Source: Frankia sp. R82 (GTDB taxonomy: Bacteria; Actinomycetota; Actinomycetes; Frankiales; Frankiaceae). Taken from it: a stretch of DNA of 55,942 nucleotides. The notes beneath the pieces were generated by a model. That model was not told where the DNA came from and made no database searches. It was given only the letters and a program-made list of their open reading frames with translations. The stretch covers positions 1 to 55,942 of the forward strand of contig NZ_JAMQQG010000281.1 in assembly GCF_023716925.1 (NCBI RefSeq), given 5' to 3'. The translations under genes were made by a program, and so were the position numbers. This document shows positions 34,449-43,001 of this stretch, in pieces; positions within the stretch are counted from its first letter, which is position 1, and every line of letters begins with the position of its first letter.

Positions 34449-34814
34449 GTGGCCGAATCGCGAGTGCTGATTGTCGGGCTGGATCCGAACCCGATTCCCG
34501 GCATCGATTCCGCCGCGGTCGGGCGCGGCCTCACCTACGGGCTCGAGCGTCTGGCCGCGGCGGGCTTTGCGGCCGAGCAGGTGCTCGTGCGGCTGGATGC
34601 CTCGGCGCTCGACCAGGTCCGGCAGGCGGTGGTTGCACAGGCATGGGATGTGGTCGTCGTCGGCGGCGGCATCCGCAGGCCCGAGCAGCTGCTGGAGTTC
34701 TTCGAGGCCGTCGTCAACGTCGTGCATCTGGGCGCACCGCAGGCCCGGATCGCGTTCAACGCCGACGGGGGAGCAAGCCTGGAGGCCGTCCAACGGGTGC
34801 TGTCGTCTGCCTGA
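34449..34814 (+). CDS. Conserved hypothetical protein
   Basis: 121-residue protein with a Rossmann-like alternation: VLIVGLDPNPIPGIDSAAVG, then WDVVVVGGGIRRPEQLLEFF and VNVVHLGAPQARIAFNADG. The pattern resembles small actinobacterial proteins of unknown function. GTG 34449 gives a natural N-terminus. No operon partner. Confidence 0.65.
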   Translation: MAESRVLIVGLDPNPIPGIDSAAVGRGLTYGLERLAAAGFAAEQVLVRLDASALDQVRQAVVAQAWDVVVVGGGIRRPEQLLEFFEAVVNVVHLGAPQARIAFNADGGASLEAVQRVLSSA

Positions 34815-34818
34815 CCCG

Positions 34819-34890
34819 TCGGGTTCGGTACGTCGTCGGGGTTCGGTACGTCGTCGGGGTCCGGTACGTCGTCGGAGTTCGGTACGTCCG
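34819..34890. repeat. Four 18-bp tandem repeats after the 34449 gene
   Basis: Units like cggggttcggtacgtcgt occur four times (first and last slightly altered) starting 5 bp after the stop codon. The 335-bp gap up to the TetR gene (34815-35149) has no other supported feature. Confidence 0.9.
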
Positions 34891-35149
34891 GGCGGCACGT
34901 CGAATCTTCGGATGATCGCTCGGCTGGCACCTATCGGTGCGGCCAGGGTCGATGGGACGCCGGTCACGTTCGGTCGAGGTCTGGGACACGAACTGCGTCC
35001 TGCCTGGTTGGGGCCTACATACCCGGCCGGGGGAGGCCACGCGGCAGGGTGTCAAGATAGTCAGAAAACTGTCAGTCGGTGCCAGTTGCCGGTTGCCGGC
35101 GTACGTTGGGCGCGGGGCTGCGATCGGCTCGCGCAGGTGGGGGGGAACA

Positions 35150-36058
35150 GTGTCGACGGGAAACGTGGAGGGCCTGCGGGAGCGCAAGAAGCGGCGTACC
35201 CGGCAGGCAATCATCGAGGTTGCGCACGAGCTGTTCACCGAGAAGGGCTTTGAGGCGACCACGGTGGAGGAGATAGCCGCGGGGGCGGACGTCTCCGTGC
35301 GGACGCTGTTCCGCTACTTCACCAGCAAGGAGGCCATCGCCCTCGCGCCGCTGGAGGAGATGGGTGACCTCACGGTCGCGGCCCTGCGCCGCCGGCCGGT
35401 GGACGAACCTCCGCTGCTCGCCCTGCGTAACGCGGCGTTGAGCGCCTGGGGGCTGATGTCCCCGGACGGCGCCTCCCTGCGTCAGTACGCCGATCATCTG
35501 CTGCCCGTCGGCGGCGCGTCGCCGCTGGCCGGCGCGGTACTGCACCGACTGATCGCCGTCGGCGACCGGCTGGCCGCCGAACTGGCGGTCAGTGAGCCGG
35601 CCGGTGATGTTGCGAGTGCCGTGCAGGCACCGGTGGCGCTGCCGCTGCCGGAACTGGACGCCCGGTTGACCGTCTCGGTCTTCCTGGCCGCGGTGCAGGT
35701 GGCGATCCGATCCTGGTGCGCGGCCAACAGCACGGACCTGCAGGTGCTGCTCACCACGGTCGAGGCCTGCCTCGACCGGCTCGGTCCCACCGCGGTCGCC
35801 CCCGCAGCCGCCCCGGCAGCCGCCGCCGTCGCCGACCCCGGCCGTCCGCCGGTCTCGCCCGGTCCTGGCCGGGCCGCGGCCCTGCCCGGTCCGGGTCGGT
35901 CACCGACCTCGAGCGGGCCCGGCAGGGCGCCGGCCTCCGTCGCCGGCCCTGGCAGATCGCCCGCTTCGGGTGCCGGTCCCGGCAGGTCGCCGGCCATCCA
36001 GGGGGCGTCCGGCCGGCTCGTCCCACCAAGAGCCATCCTGGCGGCCAGCCGCACGTAA
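35150..36058 (+). CDS. TetR-family transcriptional regulator with repeat tail
   Basis: 302-residue repressor-type protein. The N-terminal HTH (about 9-60) includes RERKKRRTRQAIIEVAHELF, EATTVEEIAAGADVSVRTLF and RYFTSKEA. The ligand domain follows to ~200. The last ~80 residues are Pro/Gly/Arg-rich repeats (GPGRSPAS-type) with no known role. GTG 35150 has GGTGGGGGGGAA upstream. It lies 185 bp before shc on the same strand; control of shc is possible but unproven. Close paralogue of the TetR at 42181. Confidence 0.85.
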   Translation: MSTGNVEGLRERKKRRTRQAIIEVAHELFTEKGFEATTVEEIAAGADVSVRTLFRYFTSKEAIALAPLEEMGDLTVAALRRRPVDEPPLLALRNAALSAWGLMSPDGASLRQYADHLLPVGGASPLAGAVLHRLIAVGDRLAAELAVSEPAGDVASAVQAPVALPLPELDARLTVSVFLAAVQVAIRSWCAANSTDLQVLLTTVEACLDRLGPTAVAPAAAPAAAAVADPGRPPVSPGPGRAAALPGPGRSPTSSGPGRAPASVAGPGRSPASGAGPGRSPAIQGASGRLVPPRAILAASRT

Positions 36059-36243
36059 CCACCGAGGCCGCGCCCACCAGGCCCGGACGAGGCGGAGGCA
36101 TCACCGGCCAGCCATGGCCACCAGCTTGCCCATTCACGGCCCTGTCCTTCCGATTTGTTCAGGTCTGAACCACTCTGACCAAGCCCGCTTGCGGCGGATC
36201 TCCAGCCCCTGTCCGCTCGACACAGGTACGAGGAAGACATCCC

Positions 36244-38394
36244 ATGGCATCCCCTGAGATCACCGGCGCCGCGATCACCCCCATCCCCGAGCAGGGCAGG
36301 GCACGCGCGACGCCCGCCGCCGAGAATGCGCCCGCCAACACTCTCGGGCAGACGCTGCGGCGCGGGGTCGAGCATCTGCTGAACCGGCAGGACAAGGCCG
36401 GCTGGTGGAAGTTCGACCTCGAGAGCAACACGACGATGGACGCCGAGGACCTGCTGCTACGGGAGTTCCTCGGGATCCGTACCGAGGCGGCGACCGAAGC
36501 GTCCGCGCGGTTCATCCGCTCGCGTCAGCGTTCCGACGGCGCGTGGCCGCTGTTCTACGGCGGCCCCGGTGACCTGTCGGCCACCCTCGAGTCGTACATC
36601 GGCCTGCGCCTCGCCGGCGACGACCTGGACGCCGAGCACATGCGGCTGGCCGGCGAGTGGATCCGGGCGCACGGCGGCATCCCGCAGACCCGGGTGTTCA
36701 CCCGCATCTGGCTGGCGCTGTTCGGCTGGTGGCGCTGGGAGGACCTGCCGGTCCTCCCGCCGGAGATCATGTTCCTGCCGCCGACCGCGCCGCTGAACAT
36801 CTACTCGTTCTCGACCTGGGCGCGTCAGACGATCGTCCCGCTCACGATCGTGTTGGCGCTGCGTCCCGTGCACACCGCCCCGTTCGACCTTGATGAACTG
36901 GACGTCCCCGCCGGCCGGCTGAACCCAGCCGTCGAGATCGCCCGCGCCACCGGAACCGGAACCGGAACGGGAACCGCCGATGCCGAGGCGGTCGCCGTCG
37001 CCCTGGCCGACGAGGTCGTGGTGAAGGGGACGGTGACCAACGCGGCCGGAACGCCCGTGGCGGGCCCGCTCGCGGCCGGCGCCGACGGTGGTTGGGCGGC
37101 GAAGCTGCGCTCGAAGGTGGCCTGGCGGGAGGTGTTCCGCGGGGTCGACAAGGCGCTGCACCGCTACCACTCGATGCCGGTCCGGCCGCTGCGCACGCAG
37201 GCCATCCGGGCCGCGGAACGGTGGATCGTCACCCGGCAGGAGGCGGACGGGTGCTTCGGCGGGATCCAGCCGCCGGCCGTCTACTCGATCATCGCCCTGC
37301 ACCTGCTCGGCTACTCCCTCGATCACCCGGTGCTCACCGCCGCGCTGCAGGCCCTCGAGGACTACAGCGTCGAGATGCCGCAGGGCGCGCGGATGGTCGA
37401 GGCGTCGCAGTCACCGATCTGGGACACGGCGCTGGCCATGATCGCTCTCGCCGACGCGGGGGAGACCGCCGGCATCGCCGACGACCACCCGGCGTTGCTG
37501 CGTACCGCCGACTACCTGCTCGGCCAGGAGATCCGGGACAAGCGCGGGGACTGGGCGGTGAACCACCCGGATCTTGAGGCCAGTGGGTGGGCGTTCGAGT
37601 TCGAGAACGACACCTACCCCGACACCGACGACACCGCGGCCGTGCTGCTCGCTCTGCGCAAGGTGCGCCACCCTCGGTCCAAGGACCTGAACGCGTCGAT
37701 GGAGCGGGCCATCACCTGGCTGTTCGGGATGCAGTCCAGCGACGGCGGCTGGGGCGCCTACGACTCGGACAACACCTCCACGCTCGTCTACGAGATCCCG
37801 TTCGGGGACTTCGGCGCGCTCACCGACCCGCCGTCCGCCGACGTCACCGCGCACGTCGTCGAGCTGCTCGCCGAGGCGGGCCGGGTCAACGACCCGCGCA
37901 CCCAGCGCGGCATCCAGTGGCTGCTCGACCACCAGGAGGACGACGGGTCCTGGTTCGGCCGCTGGGGCGTCAACTATGTGTACGGCACCGGCAACGTGCT
38001 GCCGGCGCTGCGGGCGGCCGGCATCGCGCCGGACGACCCGGTGATGCAGGCCGGCGCCGACTGGCTGCTCGCCCACCAGAACGCCGACGGCGGCTGGGGC
38101 GAGGACGTGCGCTCCTACGACGACCGGGCCTGGGCGGGCCGCGGCGAGACCACCCCGTCGCAGACGGCGTGGGGGATGCTCGGCCTGCTGGCCACCGACC
38201 GGCGGCCCGAGGTCGTCGAGGCGCTCGCCCGCGGGGCCCGGTGGCTGGCGCAGCACCAGCAGCCCGACGGCAACTGGGACGAGCCGTACTTCACCGGCAC
38301 CGGGTTCCCCGGCGACTTCTACCTCAACTACTACGGCTACCGGCTGGTCTGGCCGGTGATGGCACTGGGCCGCTACCTGCGCGAGTTCGGCTAG
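36244..38394 (+). CDS. shc: Squalene-hopene cyclase
   Basis: 716-residue membrane-associated cyclase that converts squalene to hopene, the first step to hopanoids. The catalytic DTDDTA motif starts at residue 460, and several QW repeats are visible: DGCFGGIQPP, DGGWGAYDSD, DGSWFGRWG, DGGWGEDV and DGNWDEPYF. Residues ~235-290 form an Ala/Gly/Thr-rich insert (starting TGTGTGTGTA) that pushes DxDD ~50-80 residues later than in typical enzymes. Hopanoids are abundant in the Frankia vesicle envelope. No hpn genes flank it here. A strong hairpin follows the stop. Confidence 0.94.
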   Translation: MASPEITGAAITPIPEQGRARATPAAENAPANTLGQTLRRGVEHLLNRQDKAGWWKFDLESNTTMDAEDLLLREFLGIRTEAATEASARFIRSRQRSDGAWPLFYGGPGDLSATLESYIGLRLAGDDLDAEHMRLAGEWIRAHGGIPQTRVFTRIWLALFGWWRWEDLPVLPPEIMFLPPTAPLNIYSFSTWARQTIVPLTIVLALRPVHTAPFDLDELDVPAGRLNPAVEIARATGTGTGTGTADAEAVAVALADEVVVKGTVTNAAGTPVAGPLAAGADGGWAAKLRSKVAWREVFRGVDKALHRYHSMPVRPLRTQAIRAAERWIVTRQEADGCFGGIQPPAVYSIIALHLLGYSLDHPVLTAALQALEDYSVEMPQGARMVEASQSPIWDTALAMIALADAGETAGIADDHPALLRTADYLLGQEIRDKRGDWAVNHPDLEASGWAFEFENDTYPDTDDTAAVLLALRKVRHPRSKDLNASMERAITWLFGMQSSDGGWGAYDSDNTSTLVYEIPFGDFGALTDPPSADVTAHVVELLAEAGRVNDPRTQRGIQWLLDHQEDDGSWFGRWGVNYVYGTGNVLPALRAAGIAPDDPVMQAGADWLLAHQNADGGWGEDVRSYDDRAWAGRGETTPSQTAWGMLGLLATDRRPEVVEALARGARWLAQHQQPDGNWDEPYFTGTGFPGDFYLNYYGYRLVWPVMALGRYLREFG

Positions 38395-38400
38395 CCGGCG

Positions 38401-38443
38401 GGACGACCGGTGGTGCGGACGGCTGCCCGCCCACCGGTCGTCC
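38401..38443 (+). terminator. Hairpin terminator after shc
   Basis: GGACGACCGGTGG (38401-38413) pairs perfectly with CCACCGGTCGTCC (38431-38443) across a 17-base loop, starting 7 bp after the shc stop codon. Confidence 0.75.
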
Positions 38444-38515
38444 GACTGCCTGGGGCATCAGCGGCCAGGCCTGCGGATCATCATGTCGGTCAACGCGGTG
38501 AACCGGTGCCGGAGG

Positions 38516-39286
38516 TCAGCGCTGCTGGTCGGCCTTCGGCAGCTGTAGGCAGGAGCTCTGAACGAAGAACCAGCTCTGGTGGCCATCGCCGTCGTTCTTG
38601 CCGTATCGGGCCGCGCGCACCATCACGTACCTGCCGTCTCTGCTCGCGTAGCGAACCAGCACCTGATTTTTGCCGACCGTCCGCACGCCGTCCCGGCCGA
38701 TCGTGAGGGCTCCAACGAGCTGATGTGAGGGGACGGACCGCGTAAGCCATGGCTGCACGTTTCCCCATCCGTCGACCGTGCCGTTGTGGACCGCGCAGTC
38801 GCCGTGCGGGCTGAGACGGGCCGGCCGTCCGTCGTTGCCTTTGGCGTTCGACCACGTGCGGCCGTCAGTGAACGTGCTGATGAAGACAGCAAGAGGAACC
38901 TTCTGGGCCGGTGGGCAGCTCCCGGAGACAGGACGTCCGGGTGCTCCGGTCGCGCTGCTCTGGCTGATCCAGAGGCAATGGTGGAGGTCTCCACCAATTC
39001 TGGCCCACGTGTACGTACCGGCTTTCGAGACCTCCTCGTAGGACCAGCCGCGATACGCGGTACCGACCACCCAGCTCCGCGGAGCGCTCCGCAGCAGGGT
39101 GAAGTCCGACCTGACGCTTCTGCTCGTTGTGCCGGCCGAGGATGGAACCGCCGCCACCAGTAGCATCAGGGGTGCCAACAGCAGTACCGCGAGTAGCCGG
39201 CGGCGCTGCCGTGGGTATGTCCCGTCGGATCCCAGGGCTGTGGCCGCGGCGTCTTTCGGCCTCGTTCGCGGGTACGGCTCGGTCAT
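38516..39286 (-). CDS. Putative secreted or membrane-anchored protein, unknown function
   Basis: 256-residue protein. A charged N-terminus (residues 1-31) precedes a hydrophobic segment LLAVLLLAPLMLLVAAVPSS ending in an AxA-like site, so export is likely. The mature part has five or six cysteines spaced along it (HHCLW, GSCPP, GDCAV, SSCLQ), suggesting disulfides, and Trp-rich strands. No domain is recognised. ATG 39286 has AAGGACGG upstream. Divergent from the membrane-bound HTH gene at 39478. Confidence 0.65.
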   Translation of the reverse strand: MTEPYPRTRPKDAAATALGSDGTYPRQRRRLLAVLLLAPLMLLVAAVPSSAGTTSRSVRSDFTLLRSAPRSWVVGTAYRGWSYEEVSKAGTYTWARIGGDLHHCLWISQSSATGAPGRPVSGSCPPAQKVPLAVFISTFTDGRTWSNAKGNDGRPARLSPHGDCAVHNGTVDGWGNVQPWLTRSVPSHQLVGALTIGRDGVRTVGKNQVLVRYASRDGRYVMVRAARYGKNDGDGHQSWFFVQSSCLQLPKADQQR

Positions 39287-39477
39287 CGTCCGTCCTTTCG
39301 ATCGTGGGGCTTCGCCTTCCCGCCAACCGCGGGGTGGGCGAGCCAGACGATCCGCGATCTGCGCGGCCCTGGGAACAGCGATGGCGCGTATTGCGGGGAT
39401 GAAAGATTTCATTGGGGCTGACCTGCACGAATGCCCGATCGTGCAAGGTCCGGTGCAGGCGGGCCGGCAGGGGATTG

Positions 39478-40263
39478 ATGAAGGAGACGCCTCGAGCAGG
39501 CGCGATCGTTGTCACCGCGGATGCCGCGGCACAGTCGTTGTTTGCCCAGGAGTTCGCCCGCCTGCTGGACGCGACGGGCCTGACCCAGGAGCGGCTGGCA
39601 CCTCGGGTCGGCAGGTCCGCACCCACGCTCAGCCGTTACCGGACCGGCCGGAGCCTGCCGGAGGAGAGCCTGTTGCTGGCGGTATGCGAACAGGCGAAGG
39701 TGACGGACCGTGGCGAACGGGATCGGCTGCTGGGCCTCCTACGGCAGGCCCGAGCCACAAGGACCATGCCCGCCGCCGATTCGGCAACCGCGAGCGACCA
39801 GGAGGCGGGTGATCCGAACCGCAGTGATCCGAACGATGTAGCTGGGGCGACGCCGCGGGGCGGCCGGTCGAAACTGCGCACCTGGCGCAGAGGAGGGTCA
39901 GTGGCCGCGGTGGTGGTCGTCGTCCTCATGGCCGCTGGATGCCTGGCAGTCCGCGGTTATGGCACCGGACGCCCGGCCGGCAGCAGCTCGACACCGCCGC
40001 CGCTACGCACTCGAGTCGCGGCCTCGCCCAGCCCTGAGGGGCCCTGCCGTCGCTACGTGGTGACCGCCGAGGATGTGGCCCTGCGCGACGAACACGGGCA
40101 TCCTGTCGGCGATGAGGTCTCCAAGAAGCTGCTTCGCGGGACTCACCTGATGGTCACAAAAAGTGTCGAATCCAATGCTAAACGCTACTGGTTCGCTGTC
40201 GCGGAAGACGGCAGATCCGGATTCGTCTCCCTGGACCCGCGCTATCTGGCTCTGGCCTGCTGA
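39478..40263 (+). CDS. Membrane-bound HTH protein with extracytoplasmic SH3-like domain
   Basis: 261-residue one-component sensor-like protein. An N-terminal XRE-type HTH spans about 18-75 (LDATGLTQERLAPRVGRSAP and TLSRYRTGRSLPEESL). A Lys/Arg stretch and one membrane helix follow (GSVAAVVVVVLMAAGCLAV near 140-160). A Ser/Pro linker then leads to a C-terminal SH3-like beta domain with two cysteines (GPCRRYVVTAEDVALR ... YLALAC). ATG 39478 follows GGCAGGGG. Topology predicts cytoplasmic DNA binding coupled to an outside domain. Confidence 0.65.
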   Translation: MKETPRAGAIVVTADAAAQSLFAQEFARLLDATGLTQERLAPRVGRSAPTLSRYRTGRSLPEESLLLAVCEQAKVTDRGERDRLLGLLRQARATRTMPAADSATASDQEAGDPNRSDPNDVAGATPRGGRSKLRTWRRGGSVAAVVVVVLMAAGCLAVRGYGTGRPAGSSSTPPPLRTRVAASPSPEGPCRRYVVTAEDVALRDEHGHPVGDEVSKKLLRGTHLMVTKSVESNAKRYWFAVAEDGRSGFVSLDPRYLALAC

Positions 40264-40278
40264 CCTCGCGCCGCCGGC

Positions 40279-41934
40279 TCAGCCGGCGGCGAAGGCCCCG
40301 CCCTCGGTGGGGCGGCCACTGGAGCGGATCAGCGGCGCGGCGCAGGCGCCGAGCAGGGTGACGACCGCGCCGACCAGTAGCGCGACGTGCAGGCCGGACA
40401 TGAAGGCGGCGTGCGAGCCGGTGGCCAGTGCCTCGCCGACGCGGGCGGACGTGCCCGGCGGCGTCGGCGGCACGACCCCCTGACTGATGGTCTCGGCCGC
40501 CCCGGTGAGCTGGGTCGCGGTCCGCTCCGGTGCGCCCGCACCGACCAGCTTGTCGACCAGCACGCCGCTGATCCGCGAGGTCAGCACCGAGCCGAGCACC
40601 GAGGTGCCGATGGCGCCGCCGAGCTGCATCGCCGTGCTCTGCAGGCCGCCGGCCACCCCGGACAGTTCGATCGGCGCGTTGCCGACGATCGCCTCGGCCG
40701 AGGCGACGGCGACGAAGGAGACCCCGACCCCGAGCGCCAGCAGCGACGGCCACAGGTGCAGGTAGGACGAGTCGGTGTCGAGCAGCGTCAGGCCGAACAG
40801 CGCCGCCGAGGTGAAGAACAGGCCGATCCCGATCGGTACCCGTGGACCGAACCGCGTGGTCAGGCTCGCGCCGACCGGGCTGCCGATCATGAACACCACG
40901 GTGAGCGGCAGTAGCCGCACGCCGGCGCCGACCGCCGAGTAGCCATGGACGTTCTGCAGATACAGCGTGACGAAGAACAGCACGCCGAACATCGCGAAGA
41001 AGTTCACCATCACAAGCGCGCTGCCCAGGGCGATCGACCGGTTGCGAAACAGCGACAGCGGCAGCAGCGGCTGGGCGACCCGGCTCTCGGCAAGGGCGAA
41101 CAGCGCCAGCAGCACGACGGCGCCAGCGAGAAAACCGAACGTCGAGGGGCTGCTCCAGCCCCAGGTCTGCGCCTTGACCACCCCGAAGACCAGGGCGAAC
41201 AGCCCGCCGGAGAGCAGCACCAGACCGAGCGGGTCGAAGCGCTGCCCCGGCCGCTCGTCCTTGCTTTCCCGCACGACGGCGAGGCCGACTCCCAGCGCGA
41301 TCACCCCGACCGGGACGTTGAGGTAGAACACCGACTCCCAGGAGACGTTCTCGACGAGCAGCCCGCCGATGATCGGGCCGGCGGCGATCGAGATGGCGGA
41401 GCTCGCGCCCCAGATGCCGATGGCCGAGTTCAGCTTCTCGGCCGGGAACACCGAGCGCAGCAGCGCCAGCGTGTTCGGCATCAGCAGGGCACCGAACACC
41501 CCCTGCAGCGCCCGCCACACGATGACCTCGCCGATGGTGCCGGACAGGCCGACCAGCAGCGAGGCGGCCGCGAAACCGACGATGCCGGTGAGGAACACCT
41601 TCTTGCGGCCGAACCGGTCACCGAGCTTGCCGCCGACGACCAGCAGCACGGCCAGGGCCAGCAGATAGGCGTTGGTCACCCACTGCAGACTTTCCAGGCT
41701 GGCGCCGAGGTCGCGGGCGATGAACGGGTTGGCGATCGACACGACCGTTCCGTCGAGGCCGACCATGACCACGCCGAGCGCGACGCTGATCAGCGTCAGC
41801 CATGGATTGGACCGCAGCCGCTCGAACCGACCGCCCGGATCGGCGCCGGCCGACCGGCGCGGGGACCCGGCGTTCGTGGCCGGGCCCGTGGCGGTGCTGG
41901 TGCTGGTGCTGGTGCTGGTGGGAGATGCGGACAC
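40279..41934 (-). CDS. MFS drug exporter, DHA2 (EmrB/QacA) family
   Basis: 551-residue proton-driven exporter with 14 predicted helices. Motif A GGKLGDRFGRKKVF follows helix 2, motif C-like GPIIGGLL lies in helix 5, and the paired loop FGPRVPIGIG is present. The first ~20 residues are a Ser/Thr repeat (STSTSTST) encoded by a hexanucleotide run. Divergently paired with the TetR at 42181; a 20-bp near-palindrome (41988-42007) lies ~54 bp before its start. Confidence 0.92.
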   Translation of the reverse strand: MSASPTSTSTSTSTATGPATNAGSPRRSAGADPGGRFERLRSNPWLTLISVALGVVMVGLDGTVVSIANPFIARDLGASLESLQWVTNAYLLALAVLLVVGGKLGDRFGRKKVFLTGIVGFAAASLLVGLSGTIGEVIVWRALQGVFGALLMPNTLALLRSVFPAEKLNSAIGIWGASSAISIAAGPIIGGLLVENVSWESVFYLNVPVGVIALGVGLAVVRESKDERPGQRFDPLGLVLLSGGLFALVFGVVKAQTWGWSSPSTFGFLAGAVVLLALFALAESRVAQPLLPLSLFRNRSIALGSALVMVNFFAMFGVLFFVTLYLQNVHGYSAVGAGVRLLPLTVVFMIGSPVGASLTTRFGPRVPIGIGLFFTSAALFGLTLLDTDSSYLHLWPSLLALGVGVSFVAVASAEAIVGNAPIELSGVAGGLQSTAMQLGGAIGTSVLGSVLTSRISGVLVDKLVGAGAPERTATQLTGAAETISQGVVPPTPPGTSARVGEALATGSHAAFMSGLHVALLVGAVVTLLGACAAPLIRSSGRPTEGGAFAAG

Positions 41935-41987
41935 AGCGGCCTCCGCGTCGACGGAAAGCCCGCGCAGCGCTGATCACTGGGGGCGCA

Positions 41988-42007
41988 AGTGGCATACGTA
42001 TGACACT
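41988..42007. promoter_or_regulatory. Probable TetR operator of the MFS exporter
   Basis: AGTGGCATACGTATGACACT is a 20-bp inverted repeat with 9 of 10 symmetric pairs, in the intergenic region between the MFS exporter and the divergent TetR gene. Size and position fit a TetR-family operator. Confidence 0.65.
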
Positions 42008-42180
42008 TAGCAGTACGATGACAAATTACTACTCTACCGTTGAGGAAGACTGGACCCCCGGGTGTGACGTCATGAGAGCCCGAGGTCACAGACCCGGGGT
42101 CACCGACCCGCCGGGTTGGACTGGCCCCGGTGTGCAGCACGGAAGACGAAACTTTCAGGACAAGGACGGGCGAGCGGACA

Positions 42181-42945
42181 ATGGTCCTACCGGCAGACCC
42201 GGCATTACTGGCGCGCCCGGGCCTGCGGGAACGCAAGAAGGCGCACACCCGGGAGACGCTCCTCGCCGCGGCCAGCGAGCTGTTCACCGAGCGCGGCTAC
42301 GAGGCAACCACCGTCGAGGACATCGCCGCCGCCGCCGACGTCTCGCCGCGGACCTTCTTCCGCTACTTCCCGACCAAGGACGACGTGGTCAGCGAGATCT
42401 TCCGGACCGTCGGGTTCGGCGCACTCGTGGACGCCCGCCCGCTCGGTGAGCCGGCCGCCGTCTCGCTGCGCGCGTCGGCGTTCGTCCTGCTCCGGACGTG
42501 TGTGGACAACCGGGAGAAGTGCCTGGCCGTGCTGCGCATGGTCGCCACCCGGCCCGAGCTGCAGGCCCGCTTCGCGCAGGTGCAGCGGGAACGCCTCGAC
42601 GAGCTGGCCACCCTGGTCGCCGCGCGGCTGGGTGCCCCACCGGACCTACTGCGGGCCCGGCTGATGGCCAGCTGGACGCTCGCCACCGTCGACACCCTCC
42701 TGCTGGACTGGGGCGTCGCCGGTGGCGAGCCCGATCTGCTTGCCCTCGCCGAGGCGGCGTTCGACCAGCTCGAGCCCGCGCTCGGTGGGACGTCGGCACT
42801 CGGTGGGACGTCGGCGCTCGGTGGGACGTCGGCACTCGGTGGGACGTCGGCACTCGGTGGGACGACCGTGCCCGATGGGACGTCCGGAGCGGGTGGGACG
42901 TCCGGACCGGGCGGAACATGCGCGGACGGCCGGGCCCGTTCCTGA
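42181..42945 (+). CDS. TetR-family regulator, divergent from the MFS exporter
   Basis: 254-residue repressor with HTH RERKKAHTRETLLAAASELF, EATTVEDIAAAADVSPRTFF and RYFPTKDD, closely matching the TetR at 35150. The ligand domain runs to ~198. The C-terminal ~50 residues consist of tandem ALGGTS units and variants. ATG 42181 is chosen because it precedes the conserved region; a frame extension upstream is unlikely. Expected to repress the exporter and itself through the palindrome at 41988. Confidence 0.85.
   Translation: MVLPADPALLARPGLRERKKAHTRETLLAAASELFTERGYEATTVEDIAAAADVSPRTFFRYFPTKDDVVSEIFRTVGFGALVDARPLGEPAAVSLRASAFVLLRTCVDNREKCLAVLRMVATRPELQARFAQVQRERLDELATLVAARLGAPPDLLRARLMASWTLATVDTLLLDWGVAGGEPDLLALAEAAFDQLEPALGGTSALGGTSALGGTSALGGTSALGGTTVPDGTSGAGGTSGPGGTCADGRARS
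42778..42867 (+). repeat. Five 18-bp tandem repeats in the TetR tail
   Basis: Five contiguous copies of gc(a/g)ctcggtgggacgtcg encode ALGGTS; degenerate copies continue to about 42920. In-frame minisatellite. Confidence 0.92.
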
Positions 42946-43001
42946 CCCGGCCGTCCGCGGCGCTTCGATCATCTGGCTGGCCTGACCAGCCGACCGCCTG
43001 A

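Noticed and set aside
35150-38394. TetR directly controlling shc as an operon pair
   Set aside because: Same strand with a 185-bp gap, but no palindromic operator could be identified in the gap; kept only as a possibility.
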